64,000 bases of DNA from Lepus europaeus (GCF_033115175.1 NC_084835.1:95565448-95629447); one strand, 5' to 3'; shown: positions 11,365-23,350, counted from the first letter of the stretch. The notes: generated from the sequence alone by a model not told the origin. A program made the numbers and translations.

Positions 11365-12204
11365 AGGACTTACTACTGGGAATTCTTCCTCTGTCCCTTT
11401 GAGTGTAAACGTGTCTCCTACAACTCACAGGCATCTTTCTCAGAGACCTGAAAGCCATTCCTTTAAAAGCATCGGGGAACTAGGGCCTCTGTCTCTATGA
11501 GAGGATAGAATCTTGACTTTGATGATTGCTCGCCAGAAGACACAGCTGGCCTCATTGCAGTTACACTTGCCATTTTTCACTTCCCTCACTCTAAGGAGCC
11601 CTTGCTCTTCCCCGTCCCTGCTCCTCCATTCTCCCTTTAAAGTGCTCAGTCACCTCTGTACAAATGCAAGCTAAGGTTGGTTCCCAATGGACTCCATTCC
11701 CTATTGCAATACTGTATGACTGGTTAAAATTTGTTTTTGTCACTTGAACTAGCATCTGGCTTGATTCGTCTTTGACAGCATCAGTAGGAGGCAAGGTCAA
11801 ACTATGCCACATTTCAGATATTCTTTAAGTACCCAAACTAATCACTTCCTGAACTTCTCAGGGTCCCCTGAGACAGAGGAGGGAGAAGCACCACATTTAG
11901 TCCCAGAAGGGACTTTGAAGTCCGTGTATTGCTACTGCTGGAAAAGACACTGACCAAAGAAAGAAAAAAAATAAAGAGAAAAAGCTAAACTCCCAAGAAG
12001 AAATTAAGCTTAAAAAGGTCAATTAGTTAGTGTCTATAGGGAAGAAAAATGTATTTTCCCACATAGACGTACATCAACATGATCTCTGGACTACCCGAAG
12101 TTAGGTAGCGAGAAATACACAAACATAAATAAAGAGAATAGAACAACACCGACAAATACTCCAGTGCTCCAAAGACTATAAAGTGTTAGACACTGGTAAT
12201 ATGA
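11365..12204. other. Intergenic sequence, nothing recognised
   Basis: Single-copy sequence with no convincing exon or repeat. Confidence 0.5.
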
Positions 12205-12895
12205 GCATTTTGATTCTGACAAAATACCATAGATTAGGTGCCTTATAAACAGCAGAAACTGAAGCCAGGCATTTAGCCTAAGGTTAAGATGCCCATATCT
12301 CATGTGAGAGAGCTTGGGTCTTATTCCCAGCTTTGGCACCCAATTCTAGATTCCTGCCAGTGCAGACCCTGGAAAACAGTAGATGACTTGCCAAGCACTT
12401 GGGGCCGTCACCCATGTGGGAGACCTGGATTGAGTTCCTGGCTCCTAGTTCTGGTTCCAGCCAAACCCAGGCTGTTGTGGACATTTAGGAAATGAACCAG
12501 AGGATGGGAGCTCAATCTCTCTCTCTCTCTTTCTCTCTCTCTCTGTGTCTGTCTGTCTCTCCAATAATAATACCAACAACAACAACAACAATAAACTCAA
12601 CAGCAGAAACTTAATTTTTACATTCTGGACCCGGAAAATCTGAGATCAGAGTGTCTGCTCTAGCGAGGGCTCTTTTCCAGGCTGTGGATCGCCGACTTCT
12701 TGTGGTATCCTCCCGAGGTGGAAAGAGGGGAAGCAAACTCTCTTGGGACCCTTATAAGGTCACCAATCTTATTCATGAGGATTTCACTCTCGAGACTTCC
12801 TCTAATCCTGTCTTCCAAAGACTGCGCCTCCTGATCAGGGGGGCAAGGTTTCAACAGATGAAATATGGAATGCCACAAGCATTCGGTCAACATGA
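12205..12895 (-). mobile_element. MaLR (MST-like) LTR relic split by a SINE
   Basis: The plus-strand text ACAAAATACCATAGATTAGG, GCCTTATAAACAGCAG and, after the SINE, CTTATAAGGTCACCAATC and TTTCAACAGATGAAATATGG match the reverse complement of an MST-type LTR. The boundaries are approximate. Confidence 0.75.
12261..12599 (+). mobile_element. Older C-type SINE inserted in an LTR
   Basis: It is flanked by ACAGCAGAAACT (12249-12260 and 12600-12611), a 12-bp duplication of LTR sequence. It contains (CT)n and (CAA)n stretches. Confidence 0.88.
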
Positions 12896-12899
12896 GTGG

Positions 12900-13550
12900 A
12901 GGAGGGTTAATCCTGCACGTGGAGAGATTTGTGTGCCGGGCTGGGTGGGAAGAAAGCATCAAGGGGAACTTGGCCGGAAGGGTTTTTTTGAATCACAGTT
13001 TTTACAGATTGCTTTCTGGGGGAGGAGAATTAAGAGGGCACAACCGGAGATTATGGCATAGCGGGAGTGGAGGTGGGGACCCACAGGTGCCCCCTCATGC
13101 TGCCACTGGGTTACAATGTACATGATCCAATTATTTTATTGTCAAAAGAATCAGGTTAACCTCTCTGCGCCTCTCTTACTTCCCCTATAAAATTAGGTGA
13201 TTATCACCTCTGAGGCCCCTGGAGCTCCAAAAATCTCTACATCTAGCAAAAGCAGCTTAAAATATGACAGCGTACAAGTACTAGGGCCATGATATCAGAT
13301 TCATTGCTTTGCAAAGATTCAGGCTTGTAAGCTAAGCTGATAACAGTAGATGATGTGTTTTAAAAACATTGCTCTTCTGATGTCTTTACTTCCAAAGAAA
13401 TCCAATGGCCTAGAAATGTTATTATAATGTATTTGTTACAGTGACAAACAACAAATAGTTTCCAAACAAACAAAAAGCTGGATAAAATGCGTATTCTGCA
13501 TTTTAGCAGCTTGAAAAAGTTTTGCTGGCTATGATCTATTTAAAATTAGA
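12900..13550. other. Intergenic sequence, nothing recognised
   Basis: Single-copy AT-rich sequence. The open frame at 12651-13061 is mostly LTR relic. Confidence 0.5.
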
Positions 13551-13557
13551 ACTTGGA

Positions 13558-13823
13558 ACATGCATTAAGCCTGGTGGTTAAGAGGCTTGCATCTCATATC
13601 GGAATGCCTGGGCCCCCTTCCTGGCTTCAGCTGCTGACTAGCTTCTTGCCAGTGCAGAGCCTGGAAATCAAGTCGTTTGATTCTCGCCATCTCTGTGGGA
13701 ACCCGGGATTATTTTCCCAGCTCTCAGCTTTGGCTCTGGTGCAGCACTGTCCACTGTGGGCATTTAGGGAGTGAACCAGATGGTAATTCTCTGTGTGTCT
13801 GTCTCTCTGCCTCTCAAATTAAA
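13558..13823 (+). mobile_element. Older C-type SINE
   Basis: Body GGTGGTTAAGAGGC...CTCTCAAATTAAAATAA. The flanks AAAATTAGAACTT and AAAATTGGAGCTT look like a diverged target duplication. Confidence 0.8.
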
Positions 13824-13914
13824 ATAATTTAAAATTGGAGCTTGCTGCTCGGAGTGGAACTCCTGTCCACTTGACATGGTTTCATGCATTGACGTTAGTT
13901 ACCCTATTATTCAG

Positions 13915-14067
13915 GAAGCAAGCATTTGAGTTGTCATCTGCTGCCTCCCCGGATGGGTTAGCAGGAAGCTGAATTGGAAGCAGAGGCAGGACTTGATCAC
14001 AGACATTCCACTATGGGCTGCTGGCATCCCAAGCTGCAACTTAACCCGCTGTGCCACAACACCCACC
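13915..14067 (-). mobile_element. C-type SINE fragment (5' half)
   Basis: GCTGCCTCCCCGG...CCGCTGTGCCACAACACCCACC; the 3' half is missing. Confidence 0.75.
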
Positions 14068-14079
14068 TCTTTTTTAATT

Positions 14080-14412
14080 GTTTTCTTTAAGTTTTTATGT
14101 ATTGATTCAAGAGTCACAGAAAAGAGAGACAGACACACAGACAGACACAGAGAGAGTTCCTGTATGCTAGTTTCGCTTCCCAAATGTCTCCAGTGACCAG
14201 GGCTGGGCCAGGTTGAAGCTGGGAGCCTGGGACTCAGTCTGGATCTTCCAAATGGATCACGGGGACCCAACGACTTGAGCTGAGCCATCATGGCTGCCTC
14301 CCCCAGTCTGCATTAGCAGGAAGCTGGAATTGGAAGTCATAGCCAGGACTCAAACTCAGACATTCCAGTGCAGGGCATGGAGGTTTGAACCACCAGGCCA
14401 AATGCCCATCCA
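14080..14412 (-). mobile_element. Older C-type SINE
   Basis: TTTAAGTTTTTATGTATTGATTC through CACCAGGCCAAATGCCC. Confidence 0.8.
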
Positions 14413-16410
14413 ACAAGTACCTCTTTTAAAACCAAATAATGAAAGCCATCTGTTCACTGAAAGAACTTGGTCATTTGTCATGTAGAACTTCATATAGTCT
14501 GAATTCTTTCTCGTTGTAACCCCAGGGTCCTGGCTAACTGAAATGATATTCACAATATCCAAATGATCTGTAAATAATGAAAACACTTGCCGATTGAGCA
14601 ATCAGTAACTGTCCAAACTCACTAAAATCTTTCATCATGCAATAAAAATATCAGGTATGTGGCAACAAAAAAGTTATCACAAGTTGGAGCCTAAAAAAAG
14701 TTCAATAAGTCTGTGGTTTTTGCTCTTTTTCCTCTTCCTATTTTTAAATCTCAGCATTGTTATTTCTGTATTCATTTAAAAAATAGCTCAAGATAAGGAC
14801 GATGCATGTTATTTATTTATTAAAAATTTAGACTCAATTTGAAGACTGACAAATATGGATTATGGTTTTTTAGCATTTTATCCTGATAATTATTTTAATA
14901 GGGATATTTATTTTACTGTCTACGTCTGATATATGAATCAATGATGACTGAGGTATGTTTGCTTTTAATTTTGTTATTTATAATAGCAACCTTGCATCCA
15001 AATGCATTTATGGCAGCAGAATCCACTCAGATGGGTTCTATTCGAGGTAAGCATTGGACCAAAATAGGAAAACCCCACACGAAGAGCCTCATTCATGTCT
15101 ATGGACTCATACAAGCTATTTCTGATCTGAGACACAAGTGAAACCATTTGCAAGCTGAAAGCGTGTGCATTATGAAGTGTTTCTGGAACTAGGGTTCTTG
15201 GAAATGGAAAGTTTCTTTAAAAAATAAAATTGAGTCATTGTGTTTTAAAAAGGGACTAATCCTATAGTGCTGACTAGCTTTATTTCAAAAACTGTCACCT
15301 GAATAAATAAAATCAGAATTTAAAAAATTAGAGAAACTGCTTAACTTGAATGCATATCCTTCCTTCACTCACTCGTTCATTGTTTATTCTTTTGTTCAAT
15401 GAAATGTGTTGAATTCTAAGATGTGTGTTCCATCATTCTAGGAGTTGAGTGAGGTCCCATAGGATAGGCACAAACAATTCAAATCTACAAACAGAAACCA
15501 GACATGCACTTGCTCTCATCAAAAGTACCAAAAAGTTAGAAAAATGAGTCATGGAATGCAAAGAATTATAAAGCAGTAAATACTTGGTGCTCAAACAAGG
15601 AAACATGAAAAGAAGATAGTTTTAGGCCATGTCTCCCCAATTCCGCTGGTCATCAGGATCAACAGGGGGCTTTTGAATGTACATGATTGTCTCCCAGTTT
15701 AAGATGTTTTTATATTTCACTTCCATACTTCTTGAGATTCTATTAAATTATAAAGGGATTTTAAAAAGGGAAATACGTGTGTAATGGTGTAGACATGGAA
15801 GAACACAAGCAATTTCAACAGTTGCTGGCAGGGAAAAAAAAAATGGCATGCAGCACATTGATGGATGACACATTGTGGATAGACTGTGGCCCAGCAGGAG
15901 CCAGGAAGGGGTTACAGTGGAGGTGGCAGGAATCTCACCAAATTTCCTGACTCAGGATCATCAGGGACAGAAGAGATGGAGAAGGAGGAGCAGGGCTGAA
16001 TACAGGTGCGTCAGTCGGTGACCTGTGTACCCAGTGATCAGCCTTCCCAAATACACTCCCAACCTGCTTAGAAAAGACAGCAAACTGTCTGACGTTTGCC
16101 CTGGGCAAGTCTGAAAGGACTTTCTCCTTAGGATATGGACCCATCTGAAGAGCTGGTGTTTGTAATGTGAGTGCTTCTCTAGCACAGCAGAGCTGTCCCT
16201 TACTGCTGCCTGGGGGAGGCTGTTGGCCGGACTGCTGGTTCCTTGCTTGTTCAATCCACAGCTAACTGCTGGTTTCATGGCTTCTGCAAGTGCATACACA
16301 GACTTCATGGTTAGATGTCTCTCTCCATTTCAATGATCTGAATGTCCACTCAAGGTCATTGTTATTAAACATGAGCAGGTAGCCAAGACATGTGACGAAA
16401 ACAGCAACAT
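14413..16410. other. Intergenic sequence, largely single-copy
   Basis: About 2 kb of AT-rich DNA without SINEs. A weak L2-like phrase (CACTCACTCGTTCATTGTTT) lies near 15367. No gene is recognised. Confidence 0.5.
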
Positions 16411-16411
16411 G

Positions 16412-16759
16412 GGGGCCGGCGCTGGCGCAGCGGGTTAACGTCATGGCCTAAAGCGCGGGCATCCTATATGGGTGCCGGTTCTAGTCCTGGCTGCTCCTCT
16501 TTCCAATCCAGCTCTCTGCTATGGCCTGGGAAAGCAGTAAAAGATGGCCCAAGTCCTTGGGGTTCTGCACCCACGTGGGGGACCTGGAGGAGGCTCCTGG
16601 CTCCTGGCTTTGGATCGGTGCAGCTCCAGCCACTGCGGCCATCTGGAAAGTGATCCAGCGGATGGAAGACCTCTCTCTCTCTGTCTCTATCTCTCTCTGT
16701 AACTCTGTCTTTCAAATAAATAAATTAAAAAAAAAAAAAAGAGAGAGAGAGAAGAAAAG
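16412..16759 (+). mobile_element. C-type SINE with target duplication
   Basis: Flanked by CAGCAACATG (16402-16411 and 16760-16769). Starts GGGGCCGGCGCTGGCGC. Confidence 0.92.
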
Positions 16760-17175
16760 CAGCAACATGAAAAAAGAAGAAAGGCTGAGATGAGAAATCA
16801 GTTAAAACTGACCTTAGGAGAAGTTAGTGGTGATTCAGAAAAGAAGTTTAATTCATGAGAAGAAAAGTGATTTGAGAGGCATTTAGACAAAGGGGTTTTT
16901 CCCTAAAAATTTTTACCCAAAATGAAAAATCACACAAAAAGAGGGAATTCTTAAAATGAAAAACTTGGATAAACTTCTAGAAAGGTTCATTGATGATGAA
17001 ATTGAGGCGATCTCCCAGAATATAGAAAGAAGTGTAGTGCCAGGAGATATGGAGAAAGAAAACAGGAGAAACGGGATTTTCATAAAAACAAGAATGCAGA
17101 ACAGGAAATAATAGCAATAAAATAAAAGTTTCCAGAGATAAAAAGAGAAGGAGTTGAAACTGAGAGGATCTGGAA

Positions 17176-17407
17176 TAAGCATTTGGCACAGCGGTGAAAT
17201 TGCCGCTTGAGATGCCCACGTCCATCTTGGAGACCCTGGCTTTGAGTCTGTGCTCTGCTTCTGACCCAGCTTCCTGCGAACGTGTGCTCAGAGGCAGCAG
17301 GTGATGGCTCAAGTGCTTGGGTCTCTGATATCTGTGTGGAAGACCCAGATTGAGTTTCAGGCTCTTGTTGGGGCATTTGGGGAGTGAACCAGGAGATGGA
17401 AGATCGA

Positions 17408-17439
<32 letters not shown>

Positions 17440-17460
17440 TTTCAAATAAATTAAAAATGT
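17176..17460 (+). mobile_element. Older C-type SINE
   Basis: AAGCATTTGGCACAGCGG to a (CT)n run and TTTCAAATAAATTAAAAATG. Confidence 0.82.
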
Positions 17461-17481
17461 TTTTAAAAAGATTTATTTATT

Positions 17482-17808
17482 GGGCCGGTGCTGTGGTGCA
17501 GTAGGTTAACACCCTGGCTTGAAGTGCCAGCATCCCATATGGGCACTCGTTCTAGTCCCACTGCTCTTCTTCTAATCCAGCTCTCTGCTGTGGCCTGGGA
17601 TAACAGTAAAAGATGGTCCAAGTCCTTGGGCCCCTGCACCCGCGTGGGAGACCCAAAAGAAGCTCCTGGCTCCTGGCTTCGGATTGGAGCAGCTCCGGCC
17701 ATTGCAGCCATCTGGGGAGTGAACCACCAGACGGAAAACCTCTCTCTCTCTGCCTCTCCTCTCTCTGTGTAACTCTGACTTTCAAATAAATAAATAAATC
17801 TTTAAAAA
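17482..17808 (+). mobile_element. C-type SINE inserted in the tail of another SINE
   Basis: GGGCCGGTGCTGTGGTGC to AAATAAATAAATC. The flanking AAGATTTAT repeat (17469 and 17810) is the tail of the inverted SINE to its right. Confidence 0.9.
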
Positions 17809-18135
17809 AAAGATTTATCTGTTTATTTATGTTGAAAGAGTTACAGAGAGAGTGGGAGAGACACACAGAGAGATCTTCCATCTACTGATTCACTCCCCAG
17901 ATGACCACAACAGCCAGCACTGGGCCAGGCTGAAGCCAGGGATCACTGAGCTTCATCCTGGTCTCCCACGTGGATGCCAGGAGCCCAAGCACTTGGATCA
18001 TCTTCTGCTGCTTTCCCCAGGCCATAATCAGGGAGCTGGATCAGAAGTGCTGCAGCCGGGACTCGAACTCATACCCATAGGGATGCCAGCTTCACAGGAG
18101 GTGGCTTTACCTACTATGCAACAATGGCTGGCCCC
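17809..18135 (-). mobile_element. C-type SINE, inverted partner
   Basis: AAGATTTATCTGTTTATTTATG through GGCTGGCCCC. It forms a tail-to-tail inverted pair with the SINE at 17482. Confidence 0.88.
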
Positions 18136-18582
18136 AGAAATAAAAATTTTAAAAATCTAAGAAGATCTATTAGTGGCAAATAAATTAAGTGGCTAAATAA
18201 AATCTCCCTTCCCTGGACCCACCACCATGAAATTTTAAAGCATATTAAAGTCAGTAGCACAGACAACTGCCAGAGTCACCTGGTGGTGTTGGTGGTGTTA
18301 ACCTACCTTGGCTCTCAAAGTTACATAAAAGTTACATTTGAGAGTAAATGTATGTATTTGAAAATACACATCTGTATATACCAGCAGAGAAGAGACCAAG
18401 ACTAAGAAGGGGAGCGGTGGGTGTGGGAGGAAGGGTGATAACAAATGGGCAGGAAAAAACAGTTTGGTTGACCACATTTCTATAGGTTGAATCTTCCCTA
18501 AGTGCAGTGCTTCTCTAGAAACCTGTGTAGGAGTTTAGAACATATGAGGCATCTAAGTCATCTGCATTAGAAAACACATAAG
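18136..18582. other. Intergenic sequence with a possible L1M 3'-end fragment
   Basis: Bases 18330-18480 (GTAAATGTATGTATTTG, GTGTGGGAGGAAGGG) vaguely resemble L1M 3' ends. No gene is seen. Confidence 0.35.
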
Positions 18583-18880
18583 GAGGGCGGGCGCAGTGGA
18601 CTAAGCCTCCCTGCCCATATGGGCGCAGGTTTGAGTCCCAGCTGCTCCTCTTCCCATCCAGCTCTCTGATATGAAGACTGACAAAAATATGGCCTGAGAA
18701 AGCAGTGGAGGATGGCCCGAGTCCTTGGGCCCCTGCACCGACATGGGAGAAAGCTCCTGGCTCCTGACTTTGGATTGGCCCAGCTCGGGCGGTTGCTGTC
18801 ATTCGGGGAGTGAACCAGCAGATGGAAGACCATTCTCTTTGTCTCTCTCTCTTGCTGTCTGTAACTTTACCTCTCCAGTT
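18583..18880 (+). mobile_element. C-type SINE with a short internal insertion
   Basis: GGGCGGGCGCAGTGG to the CT-rich end. About 18 extra bases (GAAGACTGACAAAAAT) sit between CTCTCTG and ATGGCCTG. Confidence 0.82.
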
Positions 18881-18899
18881 TAAGGAAAAACAAAACCAC

Positions 18900-19340
18900 T
18901 TAGGGAACAGCTCCGTTTGTGGAGTCAAGAGGAATGCAATGGAAGACAGGGATTTTGTTCCTGTGCTAAAGAAGTTACCATCTCACTAGGCACACATCAG
19001 ATACACAGCGCAATAAACCCCAAAGCAGCAGGGCACAAGAGCCAAGCAACAGGTAAAGAAAATCAAGTCACCTTGCAGCTTTGAGAACGAGGGAAATCTG
19101 AGGGTTTGGGACGGACCTGAGAGGACTCTTGATGGGTGGGCAGAGCTTGGGCGAGAAGAGAGGAAGGAAGGAGGGCCTTCTCAGTGGAGAAACGGAGTCA
19201 GCAAAAGCAAGAAGGTGAGGAGTGGGGTCAGCACAGGGAAGGGTCCAGATGTGAGGTGGTTAATTCAGATTGGGTCTAAACTGCATGGACCCTTGAGTGG
19301 CAGCTAAGACTTTGGTAATAGTCGGTAACATCAAAATAAA
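18900..19340. repeat. Possible L2-like relic
   Basis: GGGCCTTCTCAGTGGAG and the purine-rich context resemble the internal part of old LINE2 copies. This is weak. Confidence 0.3.
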
Positions 19341-19344
19341 GTTG

Positions 19345-19601
19345 GGGGTCTGGCGCTGTAGCATAGCGGGTAAAGCTGCCGCTTGTGGTGCCCTCATCCC
19401 ATATGGGCGCCGGTTCGAGTCTCAGCTACTCCACTTCCAATCCAACTCTCTGCTATGGCCTGGGAAAGCAGTGGAAGATGGCCCAAGTCTTTGGGCCCCT
19501 GCACCCACATGGGAGAATGGGAAGAAGCTCCTGGCTCCTGGCTTTGGATTGGCACAGCTCTGGCTGTTGCAGCCATTTGGGGAGTGAACCAGCAGATGGA
19601 G

Positions 19602-19637
<36 letters not shown>

Positions 19638-19692
19638 CTCCTTTCTCTGTGTAACTCTGACTTTCAAATAAATAAATAAATCTTTTTAAAAA
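19345..19692 (+). mobile_element. C-type SINE
   Basis: GGGGTCTGGCGCTGTAGC with A box, B box GGTTCGAGTC at about 19412, a (CT)n run and (AAAT)n tail. This is a good example of the tRNA-derived promoter. Confidence 0.93.
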
Positions 19693-20185
19693 AATTAGAC
19701 CATATTTCTTCTTCTGGGATGGTTTTTAAACCTCTGCATATCTGAGAAAAGTACCCCAATTCAGTTTGATTCTGGAGCGGCTACAAGGGTCAGTTAGCCT
19801 TGGCTTCCTGAGAGTTAAGAATAAAAAGTTCTGTTTCAGAAGATGGAGCACCCATCTGTTGGTGCCAAGATTTTTCCTTTCTCGTTACTTAATGTTAAAG
19901 AAAGGAAACCTCGTAGGAGTTCTGAGAATTAATGAGTATCTCCCAAGGGCTTTCTTATGCATGTGGTTATTTATGTAGCTTATTATATAAACATGACCTT
20001 ATTCATCTTTGTTAAATCAATCATATGGACACACAGTCGTGATGTGGGGGTGGGGAGAAACCCTAGTACATTAGGAAGGCAGCTTGCAGATGTTAGAATG
20101 AGGGACTGTTGGTGCTGTGAAAATTTGTTGTATTATGAAATAGCTTTCTTTTTTTAAGTCACAGAGTAATCTTGTGATTTTTTAA

Positions 20186-20492
20186 ATAAAATATTTATTT
20201 ATTTTTATTTGAAAGGCAGAGTTACAGAGAGAGAGAGGGAGAGATAGAGAGATCTTCCATCTGCTGGTTCATTCCCTAAATGGTCAAAATGGCCTGCCAG
20301 GAGCCTGGAATTCCATTTGAGTTTCCCACACGGGTGCAGGGGCCCAACCACATGGGCCATTTTCCACTGTTTTCCCAAGGTCATTAGCAGGGAGCTGGAT
20401 CAGAAGTGGAGCAACTGAGACTCAGAGCCCCTCTCACATGGGATACTGGCATCACAGGCAGCAGCTTAACCCACTGCACCACAATGCCACCA
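20186..20492 (-). mobile_element. C-type SINE
   Basis: AATATTTATTTATTTTTATTTGAAAGGC through CACAATGCCACC. Confidence 0.88.
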
Positions 20493-20712
20493 TCCTTCAT
20501 GGTTTTATAATAACAAGCTTTTCCCCCCAAGCAGGGAACACAGGAAATAAATTTTCTCTGAGGTCTTTAAACATAGATCTAAGGAAGGTTGAGACTAAAT
20601 TAAAGTACCACAATGCTGTATTAAGCATTTATTTGTAGAGAACTATTCAAGGTATTTCAAGCAATGGGAGTTGACTGAAGAATACACAGATGCTTCTTTC
20701 TCTCTCTCTCTT

Positions 20713-20758
20713 TAAAAAGATTTATTTATTTGAAAACCAGAATTACAGAGAGGCAGAG

Positions 20759-20798
<40 letters not shown>

Positions 20799-21054
20799 CT
20801 TCCCTCCGCTGGTTCACTACCCAGATGGCCACAATGGCCAGAGCTGAGCCAATCCGAAGCCAAGATCCAGGAGCTTCTTCTGGGTTTCCCACATCAATGC
20901 AGGGACCTAAGGACTTGGGCCATCTTCTACTGCTTTCCCAAGCCATAGCAGAGAACTTGATCAGATGTGGCACAGCTGGGACTCAAACCAGCACCCATGT
21001 GTGATGCCAGCACAGCAGGCATGGCTCTACCTACTATGCCACAGCACCAGCCCC
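20713..21054 (-). mobile_element. C-type SINE, first of an adjacent pair
   Basis: AAAAAGATTTATTTATTTG, (GA)n at 20763-20794, through CACCAGCCCC. The outer flanks of this pair share CACAGATGCTTCT (20685-20697 and 21395-21407). Confidence 0.9.
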
Positions 21055-21067
21055 TCTTTCTTCTTAT

Positions 21068-21394
21068 TCTTTTTTTTTTTAAATATTTTTGTTTATTTGA
21101 GAGGTAGAGTTATAGTCAGAGAGAGGGAGAGAAAAAGAGAAAAGTCTTCCATTTGCTGGTTCACTCCCCAAATAGCTGCAACGGCTGGAGCTGGGCTGAT
21201 CCAAAGCCGGGAGCCAGGGGCTTCCTCCTGGTGTCCCATGTGGGTGCAGGGGCCCAAGCACTTGGACCATCTTCCATTGCTTTCCCAGGTTGTTAGCAGG
21301 GAGCTGGATTGGAAGAGGAGCAGCTAGGATACAAACCAGAGCCCATATGGGATGCCAGCGCTGACTTAGCCTACTATGCTACAGTGCCGGTCTC
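21068..21394 (-). mobile_element. C-type SINE, second of the pair
   Basis: T tail, AAATATTTTTGTTTATTTG through CAGTGCCGGTC. Confidence 0.9.
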
Positions 21395-21666
21395 CACAGA
21401 TGCTTCTCAACTTAAAAGTCAGGTTATGTCCCAGCAAACTTGTCAATGTGCTAAAAAATATTGTTCAGTGGAAAATGCATCTCATATGCATAACCTGGTG
21501 AACATCATGGCTTAGCCCAGCCTACACCAAACATGCTCAGAACACTTACACTAGCCCACAGCTAAGCAAAATCACCCAGCACAAAGCCATGTTTAGTGTT
21601 AACCATTCCATGCAATATTTTCTCTGATTCTGTGAGCTGTCTTTTCATTTTTCTTGATGGTATTAT

Positions 21667-22074
21667 TGAGGTGCCCGTGAGCTGTGGCCTGACCAGAGTC
21701 ACTCCATTTTGTCCCTGAGTGTCCTCTCCTTTTTTCTAAACAGTCACAAACTGCTATGTACTAAAAAAAAAACTAATCTTGTAAGAATGTTATCTGTAAG
21801 GTTTGTGTACATTAAGTGCTGGGAAATGTGTTGATGCCCCCCATGGTAAGTGTAACCTTGCTTGTTCTAGCTTCTGTAACAAATGCTTGGCTTTGTAATG
21901 AACTTCCACTAAGAAGTGGTTTTTGCCTTTATAAGCTTACCCAGGAGCTCAATCCGGGCTGCATGATTTGGAGAGCATATGACCCTGTGCAGCCCCCAGC
22001 TCTCAGAAGACTCCATAATTCAACCCTGAGACTTCGGTAACTTGCTTCTGTAACTTGCTGTTCTGAATATAACA
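21667..22074 (+). mobile_element. Candidate solo LTR of a second retroviral family
   Basis: A 408-bp stretch starts TGAGGTGCCC, ends GAATATAACA, and is flanked by TTAT on both sides (21663-21666 and 22075-22078). TTATAA at 21929-21934 would be the TATA box. Upstream of it are short repeats of CTTGC/CTTCTGTAAC, as in many U3 regions. I see no clear AATAAA, and a 4-bp flank match can arise by chance, so the call is moderate. It is unrelated in sequence to the LTR pair above. Confidence 0.5.
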
Positions 22075-22134
22075 TTATTTCCAGTGCTAAAGTTTGTAAT
22101 TTTGGTGAAATTTAAGTTATGGGTTTGTTTTTGT

Positions 22135-22245
22135 CAGTAGTGCCTTTTGGTGTTGTGTGTAAAGAATCATTGCCTGAGCCAGGGTCGTGAAGACATACCT
22201 GTATGCTTTATTCTAAGGCTTTGTAAAATGTTAGCTCTTTGGTAG
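22135..22245 (-). mobile_element. L1 fragment
   Basis: GTGTAAAGAATCATTGCCTG and TTATTCTAAGGCTTTGTAAA match the reverse complement of an L1 segment. Confidence 0.6.
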
Positions 22246-22313
22246 CCCACACTTGGAGTAGCCCTGTCTTGGAGTATTTATCTTTCCAGAAACTTCTAAT
22301 ACCTTGGTCAAAA

Positions 22314-22999
22314 TGTTACCAGAGAATGGCAGGGTCCTTGTCCTCACGCAAGAAAGAATTCAGGCGTGAGACAGAGAATAAGTGGAAAGCAAATAGCAAG
22401 GTTTATTAGAGCAGGGACATCCGTAAGAACGGATGGGCACCTCTCCAGACAGAACCTGAGAGAGAGAGCCCAGGTGCTCAGACTAGGGGAGAGCGGGGTT
22501 ACATGGTTGAGTGGAGAGAGTACTCCTGGGCTGGCAGGCCAGGCAGGCGGCTCAGCAGAGAGGCAGAGGGCTGAGCGCGCAGTCTGGTTGAGGCCGGGGG
22601 TTTTTAAGGGGATAGGTCTTGCCTCCTCACCTCTGCTCTTCCTGGACCAAAGGACTTCTTGGATGTAAACAGAAAAATTCCTATCTGAGTTTTCCCTATG
22701 AAGTTATCAGACAGAGGGAAGCCTGGTTGGCGTTGCCCCGATTAGAGGAAGGATGGGCAGGACCCCCTGGAAGATCAGGATATTTGAAATGCAGATACTG
22801 AGCTGGAAGATTATCAGGCAGAAGGGGCGGGGACCCCCACTTGGCAGGTTATTGGCTAGAAGGGGCAGGGCAGGATGCAAATACTGGGCTGCTCCTGAAA
22901 GGTTATTGGAATGAATTTGAGATGCATATGCTGGACATAGATATCTCCTTAGGCCTTTGTCACACACACATAAGCTCATATCTGACTTCCTACCTAACA
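22314..22999 (-). mobile_element. Solo LTR, same family as 7202-7868, inverted
   Basis: A 686-bp element reads TGTTACC...CTAACA on the plus strand and is the reverse-complement relative of the LTR at 7202. The R/U5 part is closely similar, including the plus-strand text AAGAACGGATGGGCACC. A minus-strand polyadenylation signal lies at 22402-22407 (TTTATT on plus). The flanks carry a 4-bp duplication AAAA (22310-22313 and 23000-23003). The U3 half differs from the first copy, which suggests another subfamily. No internal viral sequence adjoins it. Confidence 0.88.
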
Positions 23000-23189
23000 A
23001 AAAGAATTATGCTAATAGTGGAATTTCAGTTTCAAGTGAGGTTGGTTTGGGAAGATATTTTTCTTTGCAGGCTAGTCTAGCACCCTTCAAATCAACTTGG
23101 GACTTCCAACTCATCTAAGTTTAGAGTGGTTCTCCCTGGTCAACTGGGCAGTCAGCAGTGGATGTGAGTGGTTATAAGCAGAAAATCTG

Positions 23190-23350
23190 AGGTGACAACA
23201 ACCCTAGGTTCAGATTTCTGCTTTGCCATTTACCAGCTGAGTAGCTTAACTCCTGCAATTTTCAGTTAAATAGTCCCTACTTCCTAGCATTGCTGAGAGG
23301 ATTAAATGAAATAATGCAGTAAGACATTTAGCAAACATTCAGTTTCCTGT
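23190..23350 (+). repeat. MIR SINE relic
   Basis: TTTGCCATTTACCAGCTGAG, GAGAGGATTAAATGAAATAA and the spacing are typical of MIR. Confidence 0.75.

Noticed and set aside
18663..18690. Insertion GAAGACTGACAAAAAT in a SINE resembling GAAGACTGACAAAT at 14842
   Set aside because: The match is only about 14 bp with an indel; too short to claim transfer.
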